Below, piece by piece: positions 10,901-18,311 of a stretch of 64,000 nucleotides of DNA (the stretch's first letter is position 1; each line of letters opens with the position of its first letter). Location of the stretch: contig NZ_JAAGOA010000016.1 in NCBI RefSeq assembly GCF_010550675.1, positions 115,064-179,063 of the forward strand, given 5' to 3'. This DNA is from Phytoactinopolyspora halotolerans. Lineage in GTDB: Bacteria > Actinomycetota > Actinomycetes > Jiangellales > Jiangellaceae. The notes under the pieces are model-generated. The model had not been told where the DNA came from. It saw only the letters and a list, made by a program, of their open reading frames with translations, and searched no databases. The translations under genes and the position numbers were made by a program.

Positions 10901-13900
10901 CGGGTTCGACGGCCAGCGGCAGCCGGGGCGCCGGCGGCAGCTCGGGCAGCCGGGTGCGCCAATACTCCTCGGCCGCGGCCACCCGCTGCGGGTCCGGGCG
11001 GACCTGGACGACGTAATCGCGGAACGACATCTCCAACGTCGGCAACGACGCGTCCAGGTCGCGGTGGAGGGCGTCCCACTCGGTGAACAGCACCATGACG
11101 CTGCGCCCGTCGAGCGCGATGCTGTCCAACCCCACCCCGATCCGGTGCCGCATCCGGCCGTCGTCGCCGGCGTAGCTGACCGCGCGGATCGCGAACAGCG
11201 GCCCGGTCGCCGTGTCGGCGACGTGGTGCGACGTGGTCTCGCGCAGTTCACGCAGCGCGTCCTCGGGCCGTCGGCCGCCGTCGGTGACCGCGATCCGGTA
11301 CCGCGGCACCTGTGGCAGCACCCGCTGGGTGCCGTCCGCGCCGACCACCGCGCGGAGCATCTCGTGCCGCCGCACCAGCCGGTTCCACGCCTCCTCCAGC
11401 CGTTCCAGGTCGATGCCGGCGCCGTCGAGCTCGAGGTAGAAGTGCGACGCGACACCACCCAGCGGGAGTTTCGGGTCGCGGCCGATCCAGTAGGCGCGTT
11501 GCACCTCGGTGAGCGGGAACGGCTCGAACCGATGGTCCGGGTCGGGCCGCAGCACCTGCTGCGCCGCCTGTTCACCCGGCGTCAACGTGGCGGCGAAGTC
11601 GGCCAGCGTCGGCGTCGTGAACAGCGCCGTCAGGGTCGCACCGCCGAGGCCGGCCTCGCCCAGCAGGTTCATCAGCCGGGTGGCCAGCAGGCTGTCCCCA
11701 CCCAGCGCGAAGAACCCGTCCCGGCGACCCACCCGGTCCACCTCGAGCAGCTGCGCCCACAGCGCGGCCACCGTCTCCTCCACCGGCCCGGACGGCGGCT
11801 CGAAGCCCTGGGCCGACGCGTCACCGGCGGCGGACAGCACGCGCTGCACAGCCTTGCGGTCGATCTTGCCGTTCGCGGTGATCGGCAGGGCGTCCAGCAC
11901 CTGGATCTGCTCGGGGACCATGTACCCGGGAACCCGGTCGGCGAGCCATTCGCGCAGCTCCGCGGGCGAGGCGGCGCCGGCGCTCAGCACCACGGCGGCC
12001 GCCAGCCGTCGGACGGCGCCGTCGACGACGGCAGCGATCGCCTTGTCCACACCAGGGTGCGAGGCGAGGTGCGACTCGATCTCGCCGAGTTCGATCCGGT
12101 GCCCGCGGATCTTCACCTGGTGGTCGGCACGGCCGAGGAACTCCAGCGTGCCGTCGGGCCAGTACCGGGCCAGGTCGCCGGTCCGGTACCAGCGCCGCCC
12201 GCCGTACTCGACGAACTTCTCCGCCGTGCGGACCGGGTCACCCTGGTAGCCGTGCGCCACCCCGGCACCGGACACCCACAGCTCGCCCGGAACCCAGTCC
12301 GGGCAGTCGCGCCCGCGCGCGTCGGCCACCCGACATCGCATGTTGGCCAGCGGCACGCCGTACGGCACGGCTCGCCAGGCCGGGTCGACGCGGTCCACCT
12401 CGAACACCGTGGAGTGGATCGCCGCCTCGGTCATCCCGCCCAACCCGGCGAACCGGCACTCCGGCACCAGCGCCCGCAACCGGTCCGGCAGGTCGACGGT
12501 GACCCAGTCGCCGCCGAGCATCACCAACCGCAGGCGCGACTCGGGAAGATGCTCGGTTCCCGCGACGAGCAGCATGTCGAGCAGCGCGGGCACGCAGCTG
12601 ACCACGGTGACGCCGCGGTTCCGGATCAGCTCGGCCCACGCATGCGCGTCGCGACGCTGCGACTCGTCGAGCATCACGACGCTGCCGCCGCCGGCCAAGA
12701 AGGCGAAGAGGTCATAGGCGGAGAGGTCGAAGTCCAGCGCCGAGAGCGCGATGGTCCGGTCGGAGCCGTCGATGCCGAAGAAGTCGTTCACGGCGTCGAC
12801 GGTGTTGGCGACCGCCCGGTGCGGCACCAGCACGCCCTTGGGCACGCCGGTCGAGCCGGAGGTGAACAGCACATACATGACGGCCTCGCCGTCCACGCCG
12901 ACGATCGACGTCACCGGCGCGTGCCCGGCAGCGGCGGACATCGGGGCCGGAACCACCCCGTCAGGCCAGTCGTCGCGGGCGGCATGCGCGTCATCGGTCA
13001 GCACGACGCCGACGCCGGCCGCGTGGAACGCCTGGGCGCGGCGACTCATCGGAACATCGACGCCCGAGGGCACGTATGCCGCGCCGGCGGCCAGCACACC
13101 GAGCACGGCCACGACCTGCTCCGGCCCCTTGGGCAGGGTGATGCCCACGCAGTCGCCTGGCCGCACGCCGCGCGCGGCCAGCAACGCCGCCACCCGGCGA
13201 GCCCGCCGGGACAGCTCCCCGTACGTCATGGTTCCGGATGTCGCCGTGCCTGAGGTTCCCCACAGCAGCGCCGTGCGGTTCCGCCGCGCAGCGGCCAGCC
13301 GGAAGAACCGCTCGTGAAGCAGTCCGGAGCGCCCGGTGCCGGCGGTGTCGTTCACCCGATCGCGCACCGCCCGCTGCGCCGCAGGCAGCCGCGACGGTGC
13401 CGGGCGGTCCCAGGCCGCGCCGTCGTCGAGCAGCTCCTCCACCAGCTCGACATAGGCGGCGAACATCGCGTCCAGCACACCCTCGCAGAAGACCGAGTCC
13501 CGGGCGTCCCAGTTGAGCAGCACACCGCCGTCGAGTTCGGTGGCCTGGGCGTCCAGCCACACCTGCGGGCCCTGCGAGATGATCCACGACGGGCGGCCGA
13601 AACAGCTCTGCACCTCGGGCGCGAACAGCTCACCCAGCTCCAGGGCGCTGGTGAACACCACTGGGGCGAGTACCGGCTCGCCGCCGGCGGCGCGGGTGAG
13701 GTCGCGCAACACCTCCACGCCGGTGTACTCGGCGTGGCCCATCGCCTCCCGCAGATCCTTCTGGATCCGGGCGGTGCGGTCGGCGAACGCCGCCGTCTCC
13801 GAGACGTCCACGTCGAGCAGGACCGAGCTGGAGAAGTCCCCGACGATCGCGTCGACGTCGTCGTGCAACGGTTCCCGGTCGAATACGGGCAGGTTCAGCA

Positions 13901-15113
13901 GGAAGCGGTCGCTGGAACTCCACCGGCCGACCACCTCGGCGAACGCGGTGGCCAGCACCGACGCCGCGGTGAGCCCGCGCTCGTGGGCCCGCTCGGCCAG
14001 CCGCTGCTTGCGGTCCGGCGCAAGCCAGTGATGCCGCCGGGTGACCGTAGGACCGCCGCCGGCGTCGTCAGCGGTCACCGGCAGCGCGGGCGCGCCCGGC
14101 AGGTCGGGCAGCCGCTCGCGCCACCAGGCCGCCGCGCGGTCGCGCGCCGCGCGCCGCACCGGTTCCCGTTCGGCGAGGTAACGCGGGTAGGAGTAGCGCA
14201 GCGGGGCCAACTCGGCCTCGCGCCCGTGGTAGAGCGCGGCGAGGTCGGCCAGCAGTGTCCGCAGGCTCATCGCGTCGGCGGCCACCATGTCCAGGTTGAC
14301 GTGCATCCGGCTGGCCCCGTCGTCGAGCAGGCTCAGCTGGACGTCGAAGACGTCGCCGGAGGCGATGTCCAGCACCCGGTGGGACAGCCGGTCACGGACC
14401 TCCTCGAGCCGCCGCTGCACTTCGGCGGCCCGCAGGCCGCGCAGGTCGTGGATCCGCAGTCCGGTCCACGCGGGCTCGTCGGCGATCCGCTGCCGCCCGT
14501 CGTCGCCCACCCGCACCCGCAGCATCCCGTGCCGGGCGACCAGATCGCGGACCGCGGCCTCGAGGCGAGCGGGGTCGAGGCCGGCGCCACCGCCGTTCGA
14601 CTCCCGGTCGAACTCGCTGCCGGGGCGGTTCGGCTCGCGGTCGAACTCGGTGTAGAAGTGCGCGGCGACCCCGCCGAGCTGCTGGCCCTCCCGGCGGCCG
14701 ATCCAGAACGCGTGCTGCATCACCGCGAGGTCGAACGGCGCGGACTCGTCGACCGGCTCCAGCACGCTCCCGCCGGCATGGGATTCGCCGCGACCAGGGA
14801 CCTCGATGCCGCCCGTGGCATCACCGCGGGCGCCGTTCTCGCCGACGCCCGTGCCGTCGTGGCCGGATTGCATGGCGCGGACCAGCTCCCACCACTCGCC
14901 GACGGTCTCGCGGCCGGACAGGTCGGCGAATCGGGCCGGAACGCCCTGCCGGCGCAACCAGCCGGCCAGGCGCATCAACCGGATCGAATCCAAGCCGAGA
15001 CGGAGCAGATCGGCGTCCTCGGTCACTCGACTCTCGGGCACCTCAGCGAGCCGGCTGACCGCGGCGCGCAGATCGTCGTAGGAGATCGGCGAGCTGACGA
15101 CCTGTTCGTTCAT
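4992..15113 (-). CDS. NRPS 1 of metallophore assembly line (ArCP-Cy-A-PCP-Cy-A-PCP-Cy-PCP-Cy-PCP)
   Basis: I chose ATG at 15113 (MNEQVVSS; GGATGGGG lies just upstream). An in-frame TTG at 15140 is possible and gives 3382 residues; positions here follow that numbering. Aryl carrier protein: LGLDSIRLM near 48. Cy1 about 136-567 (DMVAADAMS), A1 607-1092, PCP1 near 1147, Cy2 1206-1624 (DSIALDGRS), A2 1664-2121, PCP2 near 2199, Cy3 2258-2677 (DNLIVDGLS), PCP3 near 2761, Cy4 2823-3244 (DTMIVDGLS), PCP4 near 3329. All four Cy domains keep the DxxxxDxxS motif and the FTS and PQVWLD catalytic motifs. The A2 code reads about DLYNMSLIW (cysteine-like). A1 reads about DLYSMGLIH, which is atypical. The last two modules have no A domain, so their carriers must be loaded by A1, A2 or the A domain of NRPS 2, as the single A domain of yersiniabactin HMWP2 does. 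Salicyl-AMP from the divergent operon should charge the ArCP. Confidence 0.95.
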   Translation of the reverse strand: MNEQVVSSPISYDDLRAAVSRLAEVPESRVTEDADLLRLGLDSIRLMRLAGWLRRQGVPARFADLSGRETVGEWWELVRAMQSGHDGTGVGENGARGDATGGIEVPGRGESHAGGSVLEPVDESAPFDLAVMQHAFWIGRREGQQLGGVAAHFYTEFDREPNRPGSEFDRESNGGGAGLDPARLEAAVRDLVARHGMLRVRVGDDGRQRIADEPAWTGLRIHDLRGLRAAEVQRRLEEVRDRLSHRVLDIASGDVFDVQLSLLDDGASRMHVNLDMVAADAMSLRTLLADLAALYHGREAELAPLRYSYPRYLAEREPVRRAARDRAAAWWRERLPDLPGAPALPVTADDAGGGPTVTRRHHWLAPDRKQRLAERAHERGLTAASVLATAFAEVVGRWSSSDRFLLNLPVFDREPLHDDVDAIVGDFSSSVLLDVDVSETAAFADRTARIQKDLREAMGHAEYTGVEVLRDLTRAAGGEPVLAPVVFTSALELGELFAPEVQSCFGRPSWIISQGPQVWLDAQATELDGGVLLNWDARDSVFCEGVLDAMFAAYVELVEELLDDGAAWDRPAPSRLPAAQRAVRDRVNDTAGTGRSGLLHERFFRLAAARRNRTALLWGTSGTATSGTMTYGELSRRARRVAALLAARGVRPGDCVGITLPKGPEQVVAVLGVLAAGAAYVPSGVDVPMSRRAQAFHAAGVGVVLTDDAHAARDDWPDGVVPAPMSAAAGHAPVTSIVGVDGEAVMYVLFTSGSTGVPKGVLVPHRAVANTVDAVNDFFGIDGSDRTIALSALDFDLSAYDLFAFLAGGGSVVMLDESQRRDAHAWAELIRNRGVTVVSCVPALLDMLLVAGTEHLPESRLRLVMLGGDWVTVDLPDRLRALVPECRFAGLGGMTEAAIHSTVFEVDRVDPAWRAVPYGVPLANMRCRVADARGRDCPDWVPGELWVSGAGVAHGYQGDPVRTAEKFVEYGGRRWYRTGDLARYWPDGTLEFLGRADHQVKIRGHRIELGEIESHLASHPGVDKAIAAVVDGAVRRLAAAVVLSAGAASPAELREWLADRVPGYMVPEQIQVLDALPITANGKIDRKAVQRVLSAAGDASAQGFEPPSGPVEETVAALWAQLLEVDRVGRRDGFFALGGDSLLATRLMNLLGEAGLGGATLTALFTTPTLADFAATLTPGEQAAQQVLRPDPDHRFEPFPLTEVQRAYWIGRDPKLPLGGVASHFYLELDGAGIDLERLEEAWNRLVRRHEMLRAVVGADGTQRVLPQVPRYRIAVTDGGRRPEDALRELRETTSHHVADTATGPLFAIRAVSYAGDDGRMRHRIGVGLDSIALDGRSVMVLFTEWDALHRDLDASLPTLEMSFRDYVVQVRPDPQRVAAAEEYWRTRLPELPPAPRLPLAVEPDQVAAPRFRRSHALVDAQRWELLAERARRHGITPTAVLLTAYAEVLAAWSGQPDLTVNLTLFDRDDVHPDVNQVIGDFSLLLLVGCRAGTGESFLGTARRVQERLWRDLDHREVSGVRVLRELARRHDATVEAMPVVFTSVLGVGDDASLELSEAFPAPVYGVTQTPQVWLDLKVSQTRAGLAIDWDSVDELFPPGMADAMFAAYVELVEWLTGTEWDSPAPAVLPAGQSAVRDRVNATAGPAPESAPGGGLLHGGFFVRAGQAPDRPALVWDGGELSYRELAAWALRVATWLVDRGVRPGDAVAVSLPKGPGQVAGLLGVLAAGGMYVPVGVDLPPLRRERLVQSSGAVLVLDDLTAAADAAPLAEPVPVDPAQLAYTIFTSGSTGEPKGVQIAHRAAVNTIDDVNTRFGIGPDDRVLAVSAADFDLSVYDMFGLLAAGGAVVLIGEDERRDAQRWVELAHRYRVTVWNTVPALLDMLVTVAETDTGLPESLRLAMVSGDWVGLDLPGRVRTLAPGCRFVALGGATEASIWSNAFEVERVDPAWSSVPYGYPLRNQCFRVVDGRGRDCPDWVPGELWIGGTGVAEGYRGDPERTAEKFVEHDGQRWYRTGDLGRYWPDGTLEFLGRADTQVKVRGHRIELGEVEAALASHPAVAQAVVVAPGERDRKRLAAFVQADEGVAEVLPGFLAQRLPAHAVPGRIVAVDAFPLTANGKVDRAELTRRAGRTGAAGGGRDGTGVGDRDGETNAAGARFEPPSGPLEEALAGLWAELLGVDRVGRTDGFFALGGDSLLATQLVSRLPAAGIAGAELANLFLSPTLAGFAATLAPGQVKNAPAIRPDPEHRHEPFPLTDVQQAYWIGRDPALRLGGVAAQFYVEYEHTDLDVGRLEEAWNRLVARHEMLRAVVDADGTQRILRAVPPFRIRVVDLDPGLPGDVTEAELAAVREQMSRATLDASAWPLFDIRVVRYGDGRARLCTVLDNLIVDGLSILTLFGEWDRLYADLDADLPPIGLSFRDYLLQARPAPAAVERALDYWRDRMADLPPAPRLPLRTDPGGLDAPHFRRRDARLDRSTWQRITEQARRHGLTPSVVVLACYADLIGRWSEQPELTVNLTLFDRQQIHPDIDRVVGDFTSLLLAAYRPEPGESWLARGRRLQEQMWRDLDHRDVSGIHVLRELARRHDATVEAMPVVFTSMLGVDDTLAESIRWPDHTRTRTPQVWLDHQVIERSGELLLSWDSVDELFPAGLIDNMFAEYQAALRGLAEADWETAVVPAVVGGQPGPTQTTRRVNDAGNAGHDGDLQAGEDPRAGEEPPSFESPVGAAEIAVAKLWMELLDVDRVGREDGFFALGGDSLLAARLVSRLRAAGLTGARLANLFASPTLAGFAATLTPGRAETAPEIRADPEHRHEPFPLTDVQQAYWIGRRDDFVLGGIAALFATEREYTDLDVGRLEEAWNRLLARHEMLRAVVAADGTQYVQRDVPRYRIPVVELGPDLDDDQVEAELTGIREEMSRATHDASAWPLFDIRVVRYGDGRARVAVVFDTMIVDGLSMLTLFAEWDRLYADPDAELPPIGLSFRDYVLQSRPDPERLAAAEEYWRTRVPELPPGPRLPVRVRPEQITAPRFRRRQRHIDAASWRILVGQARRHDLTPSAVLLACYAEVLAAWSGQRELTVNLTLFDRRPVHPDIDKVLGDFTSLLLVGHRLDEDDSWLARARRLQQQVWRDLDHRELSGVRILRDLARRDVRLAEAVPVVFTSMLGVDDGLARAVRWPDHASSQTPQVWLDHQAVELADGVLLSWDSVDELFPDGMVDEMFAAYDATLRRLIDTDWALLAAGLPPGVAAAVPDDALSDEGTDAASRGGSARGEPPPAEHASTVPHSSEPPATALERELADLWRDVLGQAPAGRLDNFFALGGDSLAGTRMVSSAVKRYGVDVSLRAFFAAPTVADLARSIDDQLKAAESTEDGII

Positions 15114-15148
15114 GCATGACCCCATCCACGGTCGACTCAAGATCAGAG

Positions 15149-15167
15149 TTAGGTTAGGTTAACCTAA
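15149..15167. promoter_or_regulatory. IdeR/DmdR-type iron box
   Basis: TTAGGTTAGGTTAACCTAA differs at one position from the 19-bp DtxR/IdeR consensus palindrome (TTAGGTTAGSCTAACCTAA). It lies 36 bp upstream of the NRPS start and 121 bp upstream of the divergent salicylate ligase, so one site could silence both arms when iron is replete. The rest of the 15114-15288 gap is AT-richer than its surroundings and has a GATAAT hexamer at 15221-15226 that could be a -10 for the rightward operon. I could not pair it with a convincing -35. Confidence 0.9.
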
Positions 15168-15288
15168 GAAACTGCCACAATCCACCCCTGTACCCCGTCT
15201 GGCGTAACCTGGACAAGAATGATAATCCTTTCTATTACGACTTCACGATCGACGGCAAGTGGCTGTCCTTGAAGAAAGGCGGACGACG

Positions 15289-16878
15289 TTGCTCGATGGC
15301 TGCGTCCCTTGGCCGGCTGAGCTGGCCGAGCGCTACCGACAGGCCGGCTTCTGGCGCGGCGAGACCCTCGATGACCTGCTACGACGCCGCGCCATCGAAC
15401 GGGGAGACCGGCCGGTCGCCAGCGATGCGACACACCGCCTCAGCTACGCCGAGCTCGACGACGCGGCCTCCCGCGTCGCCACGGCGCTGTCCCGCGCGGG
15501 GATCGACCCGCGCGACCGCGTCGTCGTACAGCTCGGCAACACCGTCGACTTCCTGACCGTCTTCTTCGGCCTGCAGCGCGCCGGTGCGATCCCCGTGCTC
15601 GCATTACCGATGCACCGCCGCAGCGAGATCACCCACCTGTGCGGACTCTCCGGCGCCACCGGATACGTGATCCCCGGTCACCACCCCGGCTTCGACTACC
15701 GCGGCCTGGCCGGCGACGTCCGCGCCGCGCTGCCCGAGCTGAAGGTGCTCATCGCCGACGAGCTCGCCGCGCCGTCGCCGAGCCGCAACGCCGAGTTCCC
15801 GCGGACCGACCCTTCGGACGTGGCATTGATGCTGGTGTCCGGCGGGACCACCGGACTACCCAAACTCATCCCCCGCACCCACGACGACTATGTCTACAAC
15901 CTTCGGGCCAGCGCCGAGACCTGCCGGCTCAGCGGCGACGACGTCTACCTGGCCGCGCTACCGGCGGCGCACAACTTCGCGCTCGGCTGCCCGGGTGTCC
16001 TCGGCACCATCGACGCCGGCGGCGCCGTCGTGCTCACCGATATCGCCGCGCCGGACGAGGCGTTCGAGACGATCCAGCGAGAGCGGGTCAGCGTCACCGC
16101 GCTGGTGCCGCCCACCGCGCGGATGTGGGCCGAGGCCACAGCCTGGTCGGATGAAGATCTCTCCAGCATGCGGCTGCTCCAGGTGGGCGGGGCGCGCCTG
16201 CTGCCCGAGCACGCCCGGCTGGTCACCGACGCGTTCGGTCCGGTGCTGCAGCAGGTGTTCGGGATGGCCGAAGGGCTGCTGAACTTCACCGAGCCCGGAG
16301 CTCCGGAGGAGATCGTCCTGCATACCCAGGGCCGGCCGCTCTCGCCCGCCGACGAGATCCGGGTGGTCGACGAGAACGACGACGACGTCGCGCCGGGCGA
16401 CGTCGGCCAGTTGCTCACCCGCGGCCCGTACACGCCACGCGGCTACTACCGGGCACCGGAGCACAACGCGGCCTCGTTCACCGCCGACGGGTACTACCGC
16501 ACCGGTGACCTGGTCCGGGTGACCCGCACCGGCCACCTCGTCGTCGAGGGCCGGGTCAAGGATCAGATCAACCGCGGCGGCGACAAGATCGCCGCAGCCG
16601 AGGTCGAGGAGCACCTCGTCGCCCACCCGGCCGTGGCCGACGCCGCCGTCGTCGCCACCCCGGACGAGTTGCTCGGGGAGCGCAGCTGCGCCTTCGTCAT
16701 CCCTGCTCCCGGCGTCACGCCGCCGGACCGCGCTGAGCTGGCCGCGTTCCTGTCCGACCGCGGCGTGGCCGCGTTCAAGATTCCCGACCGGGTCGAGGTG
16801 GTCGAGTCGTTCCCGGTCACCACGGTCGGCAAGACCGACAAACGGGCGCTGGCCGAACGGATCGGGGCGACGGCATGA
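15289..16878 (+). CDS. Salicylate-AMP ligase (aryl acid adenylating enzyme)
   Basis: This is a stand-alone adenylating enzyme of the DhbE/EntE/YbtE/MbtA family, 529 residues. It activates an aryl acid as acyl-AMP and loads it on the ArCP at the N-terminus of NRPS 1. I chose TTG at 15289 because it gives the family N-terminus MLDGCVPWPAELAERYR and follows AAGGCGGA; an in-frame GTG at 15259 has no ribosome site. Motifs seen: VSGGTTGLPKLIPRTHDDY, YYRTGDLV and the C-terminal lysine region GKTDKRALAE. The pocket motif is HNFALGCPG. Asn229 matches DhbE Asn235, and Cys234 replaces DhbE Ser240, a change associated with salicylate rather than 2,3-dihydroxybenzoate. The adjacent salicylate synthase supports this. 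Stop and next start overlap (ATGA). Confidence 0.93.
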   Translation: MLDGCVPWPAELAERYRQAGFWRGETLDDLLRRRAIERGDRPVASDATHRLSYAELDDAASRVATALSRAGIDPRDRVVVQLGNTVDFLTVFFGLQRAGAIPVLALPMHRRSEITHLCGLSGATGYVIPGHHPGFDYRGLAGDVRAALPELKVLIADELAAPSPSRNAEFPRTDPSDVALMLVSGGTTGLPKLIPRTHDDYVYNLRASAETCRLSGDDVYLAALPAAHNFALGCPGVLGTIDAGGAVVLTDIAAPDEAFETIQRERVSVTALVPPTARMWAEATAWSDEDLSSMRLLQVGGARLLPEHARLVTDAFGPVLQQVFGMAEGLLNFTEPGAPEEIVLHTQGRPLSPADEIRVVDENDDDVAPGDVGQLLTRGPYTPRGYYRAPEHNAASFTADGYYRTGDLVRVTRTGHLVVEGRVKDQINRGGDKIAAAEVEEHLVAHPAVADAAVVATPDELLGERSCAFVIPAPGVTPPDRAELAAFLSDRGVAAFKIPDRVEVVESFPVTTVGKTDKRALAERIGATA

Positions 16879-18311
16879 GGAGCGACCCGGTCAGCGCGTG
16901 GGCGTCGGCGGTACCCCGGCTGGAGCACACCGTCAAGGCGGCGGCGCCGGACGACCCGGCCGAGGCCGCCGTCCGGCTGGCCGGCGCGGGCCTCGCCGAG
17001 GAGTACGCGGTCTACGAGCGCGCCGGCACCTGGTACTTCGCCGCCGGTCCGGGCGCCACGCTGACGGTGGACTCCCGGCTACTACGGATGACGGCCGACG
17101 GGCACGCCTGGACCACACCCACCGCCGGAGAGCCGCTGGCGCGCGTGGCCCGGGCCGTGCACGCACTGGAGTATCCGAGCTGGCGCTGCCACGGCTGGGC
17201 CGCGTTCGAGCTCGCCCACCTGCTGCACGGCGACGCGGCCGCGGCGGGCACGGAACCGCTGCTGCATCTGATGTTCCCGCTGGTCGACGTGGAGCTGACC
17301 CCCGGGCGGGCGCGGATCCGGGGTGCGACGCCGGCCTGGGTGCACCGGGTGCCGGACCTCCTCGCCCCTCCCGGGGCGACGTCCGCCGCCGCGGAGCCCG
17401 CCCTCCCCGCCACGGAGTTCTCCCTGTCCAGCGCGGAGTTCTCCGTCCCCGCCGCGGACCCGAAGCCCTACCACCGCGCCGTGGCGCACACCGTCGACGA
17501 CATCCGCGACCGGCGGCTGGAGAAGGCGGTGCTCTCCCGGGTGGTTCCGCTGCCGGACGAGCCGGAGCTCGACCTGATCACGTCGTATCTCACCGGCCGG
17601 CGCGGCAACACGCCCGCCCGCTCGTTCCTGCTCGACACCGGCGGATGGCGTGCCGCCGGATTCAGCCCGGAGACCGTCGTCGAGGTCGACAGCGACGGGC
17701 GCGTCCGAACCCAGCCGCTGGCCGGGACGCGCGCGTTCGGCCCCGACGCCACCGAGAACCTGCGGCTGCGCGAAGAGCTACTCGGCGACGCCAAGGAGGT
17801 GCACGAGCACGCCATCTCCGTCCGGCTGGCCGTCGATGAGATCGGGGCCATCTGCCAGGGCGGAAGCGTGGCCGTCACCGAGTTCATGTCGGTCCAGGAA
17901 CGCGGCTCCGTGCAGCACCTGGCATCGCGCGTGACCGGCCGGCTACGTGACGGCGAGAACGCCTGGACGGCGCTGGCCGCCCTCTTCCCCGCCGTCACCG
18001 TCACCGGCGCGCCGAAGCCCGCGGCGCTGCGGGTCATCCGCAGCCGGGAGAGCGAGCCGCGCGGCCTGTACGGCGGCGCCGTCCTGATGGCCGAGGGCGA
18101 CGGCTCGCTGGACGCGGCGCTGGCCCTGCGCACCGTGTTCCAGCGCGGCGGCCGCAGCTGGCTGCGGGCCGGCGCCGGCGTCATGAGCCAATCCGTTCCG
18201 GACCGGGAGTGGGAGGAGACCTGCGAGAAGCTGCGCAGCATCGCTCCCCACCTTCGAGCCCGGCGGACCACCCGACGGACCCACCCACCCATCGATAAGG
18301 ACCTGTCGTGA
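16875..18311 (+). CDS. mbtI: Salicylate synthase (MbtI/Irp9-type chorismate-utilizing enzyme)
   Basis: The 478-residue protein belongs to the anthranilate synthase component I/isochorismate synthase superfamily. Its C-terminal half follows the MbtI pattern closely: EFMSVQERGSVQHLASRV, ALFPAVTVTGAPKPAALRVI, EPRGLYGGAVLM, and LRAGAGVMSQSVPDREWEET with the Mg-binding glutamates. Lys217 in EKAVLSRVV corresponds to the general-base lysine of MbtI (Lys205). Family members convert chorismate to salicylate plus pyruvate by way of isochorismate, without a separate lyase, and none is seen nearby. It overlaps the ligase by ATGA and the downstream lipoprotein gene by GTGA. An isochorismate synthase without lyase activity is the less likely alternative, because RSFLLDTGGWRAAGFSPE and QPLAGTRAFG match salicylate synthases. 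Confidence 0.9.
   Translation: MRSDPVSAWASAVPRLEHTVKAAAPDDPAEAAVRLAGAGLAEEYAVYERAGTWYFAAGPGATLTVDSRLLRMTADGHAWTTPTAGEPLARVARAVHALEYPSWRCHGWAAFELAHLLHGDAAAAGTEPLLHLMFPLVDVELTPGRARIRGATPAWVHRVPDLLAPPGATSAAAEPALPATEFSLSSAEFSVPAADPKPYHRAVAHTVDDIRDRRLEKAVLSRVVPLPDEPELDLITSYLTGRRGNTPARSFLLDTGGWRAAGFSPETVVEVDSDGRVRTQPLAGTRAFGPDATENLRLREELLGDAKEVHEHAISVRLAVDEIGAICQGGSVAVTEFMSVQERGSVQHLASRVTGRLRDGENAWTALAALFPAVTVTGAPKPAALRVIRSRESEPRGLYGGAVLMAEGDGSLDAALALRTVFQRGGRSWLRAGAGVMSQSVPDREWEETCEKLRSIAPHLRARRTTRRTHPPIDKDLS

Noticed and set aside
907..13253. Very long open frames on the plus strand (907-4338 and 7650-13253) opposite the NRPS genes
   Set aside because: They lack recognisable domains, are rich in Arg, His, Gly and Pro, and lie antisense to well-defined NRPS domains. 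They arise from GC-rich codon structure.
15191..15210. Second iron box in the divergent region (GGCGTAACCT)
   Set aside because: Only one half-site is recognisable, with no matching partner.
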